Assembly: GCF_049056525.1 (NCBI RefSeq) | Contig: NZ_JBHUPT010000048.1 | Location: 47,215-111,214, forward strand | Reading direction: 5' to 3' | Origin: Leisingera coralii | GTDB taxonomy: Bacteria > Pseudomonadota > Alphaproteobacteria > Rhodobacterales > Rhodobacteraceae | Length of the DNA stretch: 64,000 nt | Shown: positions 19,603 through 28,337 of the stretch, in pieces | Layout: the number at the start of each line of letters is the position of its first letter | Position numbering within the stretch: position 1 is the first letter of the stretch | The notes under the pieces: model-generated | Database searches by the model: none | Told to the model about the DNA's origin: nothing | The model's input: only the letters and a program-made list of their open reading frames with translations | Translations under genes and position numbers: made by a program

Positions 19603-20161
19603 GGCTGTTTCCGTACTGAACGGCGCCCAGTATTCCGGGCTGGCCAAGGTCGAGGATGCCGGCCTGCAGGGCATGATCACCCTGCGCGGCGATCTGGAGT
19701 CGAAAGCGCTGAAGGCGGCCGTCAAGGCCGCCACCGGCGCCGAGGTTCCGGCGCGGGGCACCGTCGCCATTGCCGAAAACGGCGCGGCGGCCTGGATGTC
19801 CCCGGACGAGCTCTTGCTGCTGGTTCCCTATGAGGACGCTGTGGCCAAGACCGCTGAGGTGGCCGAGGCGCTGAAGGGCGAGCACGCACTGGCGGTGAAC
19901 GTCTCCGACGCCCGTGCCTTCTTCCGCCTGTCGGGTGAGGGGGCGCGCGAGGTGCTGGGCAAGGTGAGCCCGGTGGACTTTGACGGCGATGCCTTCAAGC
20001 CCGGCCAGTTCCGCCGCTCGCGCCTGGCGCAAGTGGCAGGGGCCTTCTGGCTGAACGAGGATGGCAGCTTTTACATCGTCTGCTTCCGTTCGGTCGGTGA
20101 ATATGTGTTCAAACTGCTGAGCGCAGCGGCCCATCCGCAAAGTAAAGTGGGTGTTTATTAA
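19595..20161 (+). CDS. soxG: Sarcosine oxidase subunit gamma
   Basis: This 188-aa subunit has the GcvT-like fold of the gamma chain, which contacts the alpha subunit and helps stabilise the complex. The start at 19595 (MSKAVSVL) overlaps the end of soxA by 8 bp and has GGAGAG about 7 nt upstream. The frame is open further upstream, but no start there fits. Last gene of the operon; a terminator follows. Confidence 0.94.
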   Translation: MSKAVSVLNGAQYSGLAKVEDAGLQGMITLRGDLESKALKAAVKAATGAEVPARGTVAIAENGAAAWMSPDELLLLVPYEDAVAKTAEVAEALKGEHALAVNVSDARAFFRLSGEGAREVLGKVSPVDFDGDAFKPGQFRRSRLAQVAGAFWLNEDGSFYIVCFRSVGEYVFKLLSAAAHPQSKVGVY

Positions 20162-20205
20162 AATTATCACTCGCTTTCTGCTTGTGACGCCTTTGCGCGT
20201 CATTT

Positions 20206-20242
20206 ACGGTGCCCTGGAGACCTTCCGGGGCACCGTTTTTTT
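20206..20242 (+). terminator. Terminator of the soxBDAG operon
   Basis: ACGGTGCCC (20206-20214) pairs with GGGCACCGT (20228-20236). The stem is followed by a run of T. It lies 45 nt after the soxG stop. Confidence 0.85.
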
Positions 20243-20354
20243 GGCGGCTGTCAGCCTTGGAACAGTTCCTTTGCAGGAATTGCAATTGTTTGATTTTTCA
20301 GCTGCTTCCCGGCCTTGGGCGGCGGCTGCGTGAAGATGTTTCAGGGGGCGGCTG

Positions 20355-20807
20355 ATGGGTCTGCGGAACTGCGGGGTTGGTGCATTGCTTTTAACGCTTG
20401 CCGAGGCGGCTGCTGCGGCTGGCGCTGCTGGCGCCAGCTTCGGCTGCACCCTGGAACCGATTTCCGGAGAAGCCTGGGTCCCCAGCCGGATCACGATCGC
20501 GTTTTCCGAAGATGCCACTGCGGCACAGGTCACCGATGCCGCATTTGGCGTGTCTGTCCCGGCCAAGGTCGTCAAGCGCAGCGAAACCTCATATGCGCTC
20601 AGCTGGTCGCTGCCCGGGCTTGCGGTTCTGATGGACGCCGGGGAGGCCGAACCGCGTTTCCGGGCGGTGCTGAACACGGCCAATCTGAAAATAAGCATTC
20701 AATCCATCCGTCTGGAAGAAGGCACGCTGCTGCCGCGCGGCTCCGGCCGCTGCGGGCGGCTGGAGGCCCTGTCGCAGCTGGCGCTCTACCAGGCCTATCT
20801 GCATTAG
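20355..20807 (+). CDS. Hypothetical secreted protein, paralogue of the next gene
   Basis: This 150-aa protein has an Ala-rich N-terminal signal-like segment (about 1-27) and then a single predicted beta-rich domain. Its second half aligns with the neighbouring protein at 20966: SYALSW here against SYDLAW there, then an A-V-x-N pattern, then PRGSGRCG against PRGRGKCK. Each mature protein keeps one early and one late cysteine, which could pair. Family and function are not recognised. GGGGGC lies before the ATG. Confidence 0.65.
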   Translation: MGLRNCGVGALLLTLAEAAAAAGAAGASFGCTLEPISGEAWVPSRITIAFSEDATAAQVTDAAFGVSVPAKVVKRSETSYALSWSLPGLAVLMDAGEAEPRFRAVLNTANLKISIQSIRLEEGTLLPRGSGRCGRLEALSQLALYQAYLH

Positions 20808-20965
20808 CCGGTATCTTGGGCCGCCGCGGGGCCGCGCGCGGACGCGGCCTGTAGCAAAATTGCCTTTTACGGCTGTTTTGAACCCAACTTACCCGGGAGC
20901 ATGGTTGCATTTTGCTCAACCAGGTTGCATTCGGTTTTCAGGAACTGATTTGAGGACTGAAGCAA

Positions 20966-21382
20966 ATGAAGCGTTTTATTCTGGCGGGCTCAATTGCGGC
21001 TGCAAGTTTTCTTGGCCAGGCGGTCTCGGCTGAGACCGTTTATGATTGCGACATCAAGATGTTTACGAACAACGGCTGGATTGCGCCGCGGGTTCTGGTG
21101 CTGTGGGAAGACAGCACCAAGACCGCAAAGATCTATGACGGCTACATTCACGAACTGGTCGGTGAACCTTTGGCCGCCAAGGTCGAGCACCGGAAAGGCA
21201 ACTCCTATGACCTGGCGTGGCGGGTGAATGACATCCCGGTTTCCAACGCCCGGACCAAAGTGGACGGGCTGTATTCGGCAGTCTTCAACATGGATAAAGG
21301 CACCCTCTCGATCCGGGGCGTGATCACCGGCTTTGCAAATGCGCCGCGCGGGCGCGGGAAATGCAAGGTGAAGCAGGACTAA
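20966..21382 (+). CDS. Hypothetical secreted protein, paralogue of the previous gene
   Basis: This 138-aa protein has a clear Sec signal peptide (about 1-22, cut after VSA). The mature domain begins with a YDC motif and ends in RGRGKCK, so its two cysteines sit at opposite ends and may form a disulfide. It shares its core pattern with the gene at 20355. A likely periplasmic or surface protein of unknown function. It has its own 158-bp upstream spacer and is less GC-rich than the sox genes. Confidence 0.75.
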   Translation: MKRFILAGSIAAASFLGQAVSAETVYDCDIKMFTNNGWIAPRVLVLWEDSTKTAKIYDGYIHELVGEPLAAKVEHRKGNSYDLAWRVNDIPVSNARTKVDGLYSAVFNMDKGTLSIRGVITGFANAPRGRGKCKVKQD

Positions 21383-21495
21383 GCGGCCTGCGCCGGGACC
21401 GGCAGGCCCGGCATAGCTGCCCGGCGGCTGGTGATACCGCTGGTTGAGGCCAAACCGGCAGGTCTGCCCCCAAACCGTTTATGCTGAGCCGGGCA

Positions 21496-21513
21496 GCCGG
21501 TCTTTGGACCGGC
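21496..21513. repeat. 18-nt hairpin, copy 1 (second copy at 28345)
   Basis: GCCGGTC, loop TTTG, GACCGGC: a perfect hairpin. The identical 18 nt occurs at 28345-28362, in a clear terminator. Here the T-run is poor (CGCTTTC), so this is probably a weak terminator of the 20966 gene. Confidence 0.5.
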
Positions 21514-21637
21514 CGCTTTCACTGCGCAATTGCACATAGGCCTTGCACGGATTTCGCGCCTTGGCCTCTTGACCTGATAGCGCACACACAGCATGTATCT
21601 GCGCAGGAACGCAAACATATTTCACAGGGGGCCCAAA

Positions 21638-22240
21638 ATGGCTTTTGAACTTCCCGATCTTCCTTACGCACATGACGCACTGGCCGCCAAAGGCATGTCG
21701 GCAGAAACCCTGGAATACCACCATGACCTGCACCACAAGGCCTATGTCGACAACGGCAACAAGCTGATCGCCGGTACCGAGTGGGAAGGCAAGTCGCTGG
21801 AAGAGATCATCAAGGGCACCTACGACGCCAACGCGGTTGCCCAGAACGGTATCTTCAACAACATCTCGCAGCTGTGGAACCACAACCAGTTCTGGGAAAT
21901 GATGGGTCCGGGCGAAAGCAAGATGCCGGGCGAACTGGAAAAGGCGATCACCGAAAGCTTCGGCTCGGTTGATGAGTTCAAGTCGCAGTTCTCTGCTGCC
22001 GGTGCAGGCCAGTTCGGTTCCGGCTGGGCCTGGCTGGTCAAGAACACCGACGGCTCGCTGGCGGTGACCAAGACCGAAAACGGCGTGAACCCGCTGTGCT
22101 TCGATCAGACCGCGCTGCTGGGCTGCGACGTGTGGGAGCACTCCTACTACATCGACTTCCGCAACAAGCGTCCGGCCTATCTGACCAACTTCCTGGACAA
22201 CCTGGTGAACTGGGAAAACGTCGCCTCCCGCCTGGGCTAA
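21638..22240 (+). CDS. sodB: Superoxide dismutase, Fe type
   Basis: This 200-aa enzyme converts superoxide to O2 and H2O2 in the cytoplasm. Metal ligands are visible in the EYHHDLHHKAYV region, in LWNHNQFWEMM, and in DVWEHSYYIDFRN, which contributes the C-terminal Asp and His. The FGSGWAWLV motif is intact. The start at 21638 (MAFELPDL) matches the family; an upstream in-frame Met lacks a ribosome-binding site. No signal peptide. Fe rather than Mn is inferred from overall motifs. Confidence 0.95.
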   Translation: MAFELPDLPYAHDALAAKGMSAETLEYHHDLHHKAYVDNGNKLIAGTEWEGKSLEEIIKGTYDANAVAQNGIFNNISQLWNHNQFWEMMGPGESKMPGELEKAITESFGSVDEFKSQFSAAGAGQFGSGWAWLVKNTDGSLAVTKTENGVNPLCFDQTALLGCDVWEHSYYIDFRNKRPAYLTNFLDNLVNWENVASRLG

Positions 22241-22293
22241 GACCGCAGGTCCGGAACCCGTCACCGCACTTGGCGCCGGACTGCAAGCATTCC

Positions 22294-22323
22294 GCCCGCG
22301 CAGCATTGCTGTGCGGGCTTTTT
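22294..22323 (+). terminator. Terminator of sodB
   Basis: GCCCGCGCAGC (22294-22304) pairs with GCTGTGCGGGC (22308-22318, one G-U) around an ATT loop, followed by five T. Confidence 0.85.
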
Positions 22324-22395
22324 CATGGCAGTTTCAGGAACTATGGCCCCTGGCGGCGCGTTGATCCGCTAAACGCGCAATTCAAGGAGGCTCCC

Positions 22396-22590
22396 ATGGC
22401 TGAACGCAAACGATCCAAAGACGGACGCCGCGAGACGGAGGAGATCCCCGGTGCAAAGGGGAGCGTCTCGCAGCAGGGCCGGACTGGCGGCGGGCTGCAG
22501 CGCGACATCGCCTCTGAAGACGAGCTGAAACGGGCCAAGGAGCGCCCGGCCGGCAGCACCCGCGTGACCAAATCCAAGGAGGAGGAGTGA
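22396..22590 (+). CDS. Small hydrophilic protein upstream of the attachment-type gene
   Basis: This 64-aa protein is almost wholly charged and polar (Lys, Arg, Glu, Gly, Ser, Thr), with no hydrophobic core, so it is probably disordered. AAGGAGG lies 5 nt before the ATG, one of the best ribosome-binding sites in the window. The stop is 4 nt before the next start, so the two are co-translated. Function is not recognised. The strong ribosome site and close coupling argue that it is a real gene. Confidence 0.7.
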   Translation: MAERKRSKDGRRETEEIPGAKGSVSQQGRTGGGLQRDIASEDELKRAKERPAGSTRVTKSKEEE

Positions 22591-22594
22591 TACT

Positions 22595-23050
22595 ATGACC
22601 TTTCTGACGCAGGGCACCTGGGTGCTGGTTGCCGACAGCGAAAAAGCGCTGTTCCTGGAAAACACAACGGATGCGCAGAACCCGAACCTTCAGGTGCGGC
22701 GTAAGGAGGAACAGGAAAACCCGTCTGACCGCGAGCAATCGGCCAACCGGCCGGGGCGGTTCAACGACGGCCCCAGTGTGCACCGCTCGGCGGTGGATGA
22801 CACCGACTGGCACCAGCTGGCCAAGGAGCGCTTTGCCGCGGATCTGGCGGACCGGCTCTACAAGATGGCCCACAAGGGCAAGTTCGAGCGGCTGGTTCTG
22901 GTGGCAGCGCCCGAGGTGCTGGGCGAGCTGCGCAAGAACCTGCACAAGGAGGTTGCCGACCGCGTGGTCGGGGAGGTTGCAAAGAACCTGACCAGCCACG
23001 AGACCAGCAAAATCGAAGTGATGGTGAAAGAGGCGCTCGAGAACGCCTGA
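22595..23050 (+). CDS. Host attachment family protein
   Basis: This 151-aa protein matches the family annotated as protein required for attachment to host cells (described in Agrobacterium, related to the archaeal-eRF1-like baeRF group). The N-terminal TWVLVADSEKALFLE strand-helix and the C-terminal LVAAPEVLGELRKNLHKEV segment are typical. It has no signal peptide, so a direct surface role is doubtful. Related proteins have been proposed to act at the ribosome. Co-translated with the 64-aa gene. Confidence 0.8.
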   Translation: MTFLTQGTWVLVADSEKALFLENTTDAQNPNLQVRRKEEQENPSDREQSANRPGRFNDGPSVHRSAVDDTDWHQLAKERFAADLADRLYKMAHKGKFERLVLVAAPEVLGELRKNLHKEVADRVVGEVAKNLTSHETSKIEVMVKEALENA

Positions 23051-23121
23051 TGGTTGACCGCGGGGCTTGACCCTTGCCCCTGTCCGGTGTCTGTCAGCGG
23101 ATGCAAGGGCAGGGGCAAATT

Positions 23122-24033
23122 ATGCGGGAAACACATCTGGGCGTCATGGCGATGATCGCGGCCTGCGTGGTCTGGGGGCTGTCGGGGATCTATTACAAGG
23201 CGCTGTCGCATGTGCCGCCGGAGCAGGTGCTGTCGCACCGGGTTCTGTGGTCGTTCCTGTTCTTTGCGGGTGTGCTGCTGGTGCAGGGGCGGATCAGTGC
23301 CCTTGGCGCAGCCTTTTCCAGCGGGCGCGGCGCGCTGCTGCTGGGCTTTGCCACGGCGATGATCTCGCTCAATTGGTTTGTGTTCATTTCCTCCGTCCAG
23401 ACCGGCCATGCGACCGAGGCGAGTCTGGGCTATTACATCTTTCCCTTGCTGAGCGTGCTGCTGGGGCGGCTGGTCTTTGGTGAGCTGCTGGCGCGGGCGC
23501 AGTTGCTGGCAGTGCTGCTGGCGGGGATCGCCGTGGCGGTGCTGTCCTTCGGGCTGGGCGCAGCGCCCTTGATCCCGCTGGTGCTGAGCGTGAGCTTTGC
23601 GCTCTATGGTGTTGCCAAGAAACAGCTTTCATTGGGGCCGGTGGTATCAGTCACCGCAGAGGTTCTGCTGATCCTGCCGGTGGCGCTGACGGTGATCTGG
23701 CTGACCGGCGGCGCAGGGTTCCTGGGCAGCCCGGCGGACGCGGCCATGCTGGCGTTTTCCGGCATTCTGACGGGGCTGCCGCTGATCCTGTTCAGCTATG
23801 CCGCCAAACGGGTGCGGCTGGGCACCGTGGGGGTGCTGCAGTACCTGAACCCGACGCTGCAATTCCTGGTGGCGGTGCTGCTGTTTGCCGAGCCCTTCAC
23901 CACCTGGCATGGTGCTGCCTTTGCGCTGATCTGGAGCGCGGTTGCGGTGTTCTCCTTCTCGGCCCTGCGTCAGGAGCGGGCGTCGCGCAGGGCGGCGATG
24001 GCGGCCACCGGGGTGTCGGCCCAGATCAGGTAA
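23122..24033 (+). CDS. rarD: RarD-like EamA-family transporter
   Basis: This 303-aa protein has ten predicted membrane segments and the RarD signature at the start (WGLSGIYYKALSHVPPEQVLSHR). It is a drug/metabolite-transporter-superfamily permease. RarD was linked to chloramphenicol sensitivity, but the real substrate is unknown. The ATG at 23122 was chosen for its ribosome site (AGGGGC) and family length. The last 64 bp overlap the converging LOG gene. Confidence 0.88.
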   Translation: MRETHLGVMAMIAACVVWGLSGIYYKALSHVPPEQVLSHRVLWSFLFFAGVLLVQGRISALGAAFSSGRGALLLGFATAMISLNWFVFISSVQTGHATEASLGYYIFPLLSVLLGRLVFGELLARAQLLAVLLAGIAVAVLSFGLGAAPLIPLVLSVSFALYGVAKKQLSLGPVVSVTAEVLLILPVALTVIWLTGGAGFLGSPADAAMLAFSGILTGLPLILFSYAAKRVRLGTVGVLQYLNPTLQFLVAVLLFAEPFTTWHGAAFALIWSAVAVFSFSALRQERASRRAAMAATGVSAQIR

Positions 24034-24521
24034 TCCGCCAGATCCTGGCCGGCAAAGCCCTCGCCGATCACCTGCTCCAGCAGGGCGCGCAGCTTGTCCC
24101 AGTAGCCGGCGGTGTTCAGGATCACGATCGGCTTGGCATGCAGGCCGAGCTGGCGCCAGGTAAGCGCCTCGAACAGCTCATCCAGAGAGCCGGCGCCGCC
24201 GGGCAGCACGATCACAGCGTCGGCGTTCCACAGCATCACCTTTTTGCGCTCGTGCATGGTTTCGGTCACCACATAGGTGGTGAGATCCGACTTGCCGACC
24301 TCGCGCCGTTCCAGGTGGCTTGGGATCACCCCGAAAGTCTCGCCGCCCGCCTGCTGCGCGGCGCGGGCAACCTCACCCATCAGCCCGACATCACCGGCGC
24401 CATAGACCAGCCGCATGCCGTTGGCGGCAAGTGCGGTGCCGAGCGTGCGGGCGGCTTCTGCATAGGCGGGCTGCGCGCCTGCGCGCGATCCGCAATAGAC
24501 ACAGACGGATTTGATGCTCAT
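23970..24521 (-). CDS. LOG family protein (nucleotide 5'-monophosphate phosphoribohydrolase)
   Basis: This 183-aa protein is of the TIGR00730/LOG family, which cleaves cytokinin- or purine-nucleotide N-glycosidic bonds. The Rossmann-type start VCVYCGSRAG and the catalytic-type PGGAGSLDELFE motif are present, with Ser in place of the usual Thr of PGGxGTxxE. Its 3' end overlaps the rarD 3' end by 64 bp in antisense. It is divergent from the LysM gene. Confidence 0.9.
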   Translation of the reverse strand: MSIKSVCVYCGSRAGAQPAYAEAARTLGTALAANGMRLVYGAGDVGLMGEVARAAQQAGGETFGVIPSHLERREVGKSDLTTYVVTETMHERKKVMLWNADAVIVLPGGAGSLDELFEALTWRQLGLHAKPIVILNTAGYWDKLRALLEQVIGEGFAGQDLADYLIWADTPVAAIAALRDARS

Positions 24522-24645
24522 CGGCCAGCCTTTCCGTGGAATTTCAAGGTGAAACGCAATTGGTGTTTTGACCCGTGATAGCGGGATTGCTAGATTTGCT
24601 CAACTAAGCGGAAGGGAACATTCCGCAAACGTCGAAGGGAAAGAC

Positions 24646-26379
24646 ATGGCGGATGCATCTGGAAGCGGGGGTCTGGGGGCCCTCACACTTGGCGCTGTTG
24701 CCGGAGTGGTTGTGGTGCTGGGCGGCGTGGCGCTGTTCCAGTTCGGGGTGTTCGGCTCCGGCGAACAGGAGCGTGAGGCCGCGAACGGGCAGGCTGGCGG
24801 GCAAGCGGCAAACAGCAGCGAGGAGTTTACCGGCGGTGGCGAGGAGTCTGGCCAGCCGCTGCAGAACCTAGAGGCGGCCGTCTCCGGGGAGGCGGAGGCC
24901 GACAGCGCTGCGGCGGATGCCGAGCCGGAGCAGGGCGTGACGGTTGAGAGCGTAGCGGATTCCGACGAGTCATCCGTTGAGGAAGCACAGGTTGCTGAGG
25001 TTGCTGAGGAAACAGCGCTGGTTGAGGAACAGCCGGTAACTGCCGGTGATGAAACGGAAACTGTGCCGGAGAGTTTACCTGCAGCGGAGGTGGAAGGCGA
25101 CGCGCCTGCCGGGGAAGAGGCGGGTGAGGAAATTGCCTTGGCGGCGCCCTCTGATGCGGTGGCGGAGGCTGAGCCGGCCGCCGAGGCTGAGGCTGTTGAA
25201 CCTGACTCTACGGAAGAGAGCAAGGAAGATATCTTTGTCCTGCAGGCGCCGGAGCTGGATCTGGTGCGGGTGGACCGTGACGGGGCCGCGGTGATCGCCG
25301 GGCGGGCGCAGGAAGGCGTCCGGGTTTCGGTGCTGCTGGATGGCGAGGTGCTGGAGCAGCTGGACGTGCCGGCAGGCGGCGAGTTTGTCTCGCTGGCCAC
25401 GATCGCGCCGAGCGCTGACGCGCGGGTTGTGTCGCTCCTGGCGGAGCATGACGGCCAGCAGAGCGCCTCGGGCGCATCCTTCATTCTGGCGCCGGCCGGC
25501 CCGGTGGCGTCCGTAGCTGCGGAAGAGGCTGGGGACCCGTCCAGCGAACCGGCAGAGACCGCAGCAGCAGCGCCTGCACCGGCGGATCAAACCCCGGCGG
25601 CTCCGGTTGCGGAGGAACAGGTTGCGGCGCTGGACCCGGCGGCAGGAGCGGAGACGGACCAGACGGCTGCCTCCTCGGCTGAGGCAGAGTCCGAACTCGC
25701 TGCGGCGGCTGAAAGCGGGGCTGAGACTGCTTCTTCTGATGAACGGGATGCAGCAGCCTCCGAACCGGCGGTGCAAACCCCGGCTGTCTCGGCTGACCCG
25801 GCCGCACCGCAGCCGCAGGGCCAGGCGGTTGCCGTGCTGCGTGCCGGTCAGGACGGGATCGAGGTGGTGCAGCCCGCGATCCCGGCTGATCCGGAGCTGA
25901 GCGACGAGGTGGCACTGGATGCGATCAGCTATAACGGCACCGGCGGGGTGGAATTGTCGGGCCGCGCCCGGCCGAAATCGCGGGTGCGCGTTTATGTCGA
26001 CAATGCCCCGGTGGCCGAGCTTGATGCAGCCGAGGATGGCCGCTGGACCGGCGAACTGGCGGATGTGGCTCCGGGCCTTTACACCTTGCGCCTGGATGAG
26101 ATCGAGCCGGCCTCCGGCGCGGTGGTGAGCCGCCTGGAAACCCCGTTCAAGCGCGAGGCGCCCGAGGTGCTGCCGCAGCCGGGCGGTGACGCAACACCGC
26201 AGCAGCCGACGCCGCTGGTGCGGGCGGTCACGGTGCAGAAGGGCGATACGCTCTGGGGGATCTCGCAGGAGAAATACGGCAGCGGCTTCCTGTACGTCCG
26301 GGTGTTCGAGGCCAACCGCGGCGCGATCCGCGATCCGGACCTGATCTATCCGGGACAGGTCTTTACCATCCCCGAGTAA
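24646..26379 (+). CDS. LysM-domain membrane-anchored protein with two Ig-like repeats
   Basis: This 577-aa protein has one N-terminal membrane helix (about 11-34). A long acidic Ala/Glu/Val-rich, probably disordered stretch follows (to about 205), then two related beta-domains separated by another low-complexity region. The domains share GRAQEGVRVSVLLDG near 240 and GRARPKSRVRVYVDN near 448. A C-terminal LysM (about 528-577, KGDTLWGIS to PGQVFTIPE) should bind peptidoglycan. It probably tethers the inner membrane to the wall. The ATG at 24646 has AAGGGA 5 nt upstream. Confidence 0.85.
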   Translation: MADASGSGGLGALTLGAVAGVVVVLGGVALFQFGVFGSGEQEREAANGQAGGQAANSSEEFTGGGEESGQPLQNLEAAVSGEAEADSAAADAEPEQGVTVESVADSDESSVEEAQVAEVAEETALVEEQPVTAGDETETVPESLPAAEVEGDAPAGEEAGEEIALAAPSDAVAEAEPAAEAEAVEPDSTEESKEDIFVLQAPELDLVRVDRDGAAVIAGRAQEGVRVSVLLDGEVLEQLDVPAGGEFVSLATIAPSADARVVSLLAEHDGQQSASGASFILAPAGPVASVAAEEAGDPSSEPAETAAAAPAPADQTPAAPVAEEQVAALDPAAGAETDQTAASSAEAESELAAAAESGAETASSDERDAAASEPAVQTPAVSADPAAPQPQGQAVAVLRAGQDGIEVVQPAIPADPELSDEVALDAISYNGTGGVELSGRARPKSRVRVYVDNAPVAELDAAEDGRWTGELADVAPGLYTLRLDEIEPASGAVVSRLETPFKREAPEVLPQPGGDATPQQPTPLVRAVTVQKGDTLWGISQEKYGSGFLYVRVFEANRGAIRDPDLIYPGQVFTIPE

Positions 26380-26387
26380 GTTCTTGG

Positions 26388-26414
26388 AAAACGCGCCCTT
26401 GCGGCGCGTTTTTT
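26388..26414 (+). terminator. Terminator of the LysM gene
   Basis: AAACGCGCC (26389-26397) pairs with GGCGCGTTT (26403-26411), followed by a T-run. It starts 9 nt after the stop codon. Confidence 0.88.
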
Positions 26415-26477
26415 CTGCCCGCCCCTCGCAAATCCGTGAACAGGTGAATATCTGAAGGGGTCCAGCCAGGATTAGCC

Positions 26478-28307
26478 ATGACCCAGACAGACCAGGCCGC
26501 CGTGCCGCCGCAATCAGACATCGCCAAGGAAGAGCGCCGCTCCGGCCTGCGAACCCTGCGCAAGGTGGGGCCGTACCTGTGGCCCGAGGGTAACCGGTCG
26601 GTGAAGGTGCGGGTTGTGCTGGCGCTGGCGGTGCTGGTGCTGGCCAAGCTGATCGCGGTCTATACGCCGATGCTGTACAAGGGCGCGGTTGACAGCCTGG
26701 CGGGCGAGGGCGTGCCTCCGCTGGCGCTGGGGGCGGTTGGCCTCACCGTGGCCTATGGCATGGCACGGATCCTGACCACCGGCTTTCAGCAGCTGCGCGA
26801 TGCGGTGTTTGCGCCGGTGGGCCAGCGGGCGCTGCGCCGTCTGGCGCTGGAGACCTTTACCCATATCCACCGCCTGTCGATGCGCTATCACATCACCCGC
26901 AAGACCGGCGGCCTGAGCCGGATCATCGAGCGCGGTGTGAAGGGCGTTGAGTTCCTGCTGCGCTTCATGCTGTTTTCCATCGGCCCGCTGATCCTGGAGC
27001 TGACCCTGGTGGCGGTGATCCTGACGGTGCTGTTTGATGCCTGGTATCTGGTCGTGGTGGCGGTCACCATCGGGCTTTATGTCTGGTTCACCTTTGCGGT
27101 CACCGAATGGCGGGTGAAACTGCGCCGGGAGATGAACCAGCAGGATACCGACGCCAACCAGAAGGCCATCGACAGCCTGCTGAACTTTGAGACCGTCAAG
27201 TATTTCGTCGCCGAGGAGCGCGAAGCCGAGCGGTATGACAGCGCGATGCGCGGCTATGCGCGGGCGGCGCTCAAGACCGCCTATTCGCTGGCGGCGCTGA
27301 ATTTCGGCCAGAGCGTGATCATCACCGCCGGTTTGATCGGCGTCATGGTGATGGCGGCCATCGGGGTGGAGCAGGGCAACCTGACCGTCGGCGATTTCGT
27401 CATGGTCAACGCCTACATGATCCAGATCACCGTGCCGCTGAACTTCCTGGGCACCGTCTACCGCGAAATCCGCCAGAGCCTGGTGGACATGGGGGAGATG
27501 TTCGACCTGCTGGAGCAGCCCGCCGATGTAAGCGACCGTCCCGGCGCCGGGGAGCTGAAGGTCAATGGCGGGCGCATCACGCTGGAGAATGTGCGGTTCT
27601 CCTATGATGCCGGGCGGGAGATCCTGAAAGGCATCTCGCTGGAGGCGGAGCCGGGGCAGACGGTGGCCATTGTCGGCTCCACCGGGTCCGGCAAATCGAC
27701 CATCGGGCGGCTCTTGTTCCGGTTCTATGACGTGACCGGCGGGGCGCTGAAGATCGACGGGCAGGACGTGCGCGAGGTGACCCAGCAAAGCCTGCATCAT
27801 GCGATCGGGGTGGTGCCGCAGGACACGGTGCTGTTCAACGACACCATCCGCTACAACATCGCCTATGGCCGCGACGGGGCCACCCAGGAAGAGGTGGAGC
27901 AGGCGGCGCGTGATGCGCAGATACATGACTTCATCGTGGCGCTGCCGGAAGGCTACGACACCCAGGTGGGCGAGCGCGGGCTGAAGCTGTCGGGCGGTGA
28001 AAAGCAGCGGGTGGGGATAGCCCGGACGCTGTTGAAGAACCCGCCGGTGCTGCTGCTGGACGAGGCGACCTCGGCGCTGGACACCGATACCGAGCAGGAG
28101 ATCAAGGAGGCGCTGGCCCGCGCCGGGCAGGGGCGCACGGTGCTGACGATCGCGCACCGGCTGTCGACGATTGCCGAGGCCGACCGGATCGTGGTGCTGG
28201 AGCAGGGCGAGATCGCCGAGACCGGTACCCATGAGGAGCTGCTGGCACGGGAGGGCCGCTATGCCCGGCTGTGGCAGCGCCAGCAGGCGGATCAGGACGC
28301 GGCCTGA
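26478..28307 (+). CDS. ABC transporter, Atm1/HMT1-type half transporter
   Basis: This 609-aa fused permease-ATPase has about six membrane segments (50-330). The nucleotide-binding domain has Walker A GSTGSGKST, the signature LSGGEKQRVGIART, Walker B VLLLDEATSALD and the H-loop IAHRLST. The sequence closely follows the Atm1 family (mitochondrial and alphaproteobacterial exporters of glutathione-linked sulfur or heavy metals). It probably exports glutathione conjugates or helps metal and Fe-S homeostasis; the substrate is inferred. Confidence 0.9.
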   Translation: MTQTDQAAVPPQSDIAKEERRSGLRTLRKVGPYLWPEGNRSVKVRVVLALAVLVLAKLIAVYTPMLYKGAVDSLAGEGVPPLALGAVGLTVAYGMARILTTGFQQLRDAVFAPVGQRALRRLALETFTHIHRLSMRYHITRKTGGLSRIIERGVKGVEFLLRFMLFSIGPLILELTLVAVILTVLFDAWYLVVVAVTIGLYVWFTFAVTEWRVKLRREMNQQDTDANQKAIDSLLNFETVKYFVAEEREAERYDSAMRGYARAALKTAYSLAALNFGQSVIITAGLIGVMVMAAIGVEQGNLTVGDFVMVNAYMIQITVPLNFLGTVYREIRQSLVDMGEMFDLLEQPADVSDRPGAGELKVNGGRITLENVRFSYDAGREILKGISLEAEPGQTVAIVGSTGSGKSTIGRLLFRFYDVTGGALKIDGQDVREVTQQSLHHAIGVVPQDTVLFNDTIRYNIAYGRDGATQEEVEQAARDAQIHDFIVALPEGYDTQVGERGLKLSGGEKQRVGIARTLLKNPPVLLLDEATSALDTDTEQEIKEALARAGQGRTVLTIAHRLSTIAEADRIVVLEQGEIAETGTHEELLAREGRYARLWQRQQADQDAA

Positions 28308-28337
28308 GCAGGGGCATTGCGCGTATGAGCGATCAAC

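Noticed and set aside
16453..19770. A 1105-aa minus-strand frame opposite soxA
   Set aside because: Antisense to a complete sarcosine oxidase alpha subunit; His/Gln/Ala-rich with no domain.
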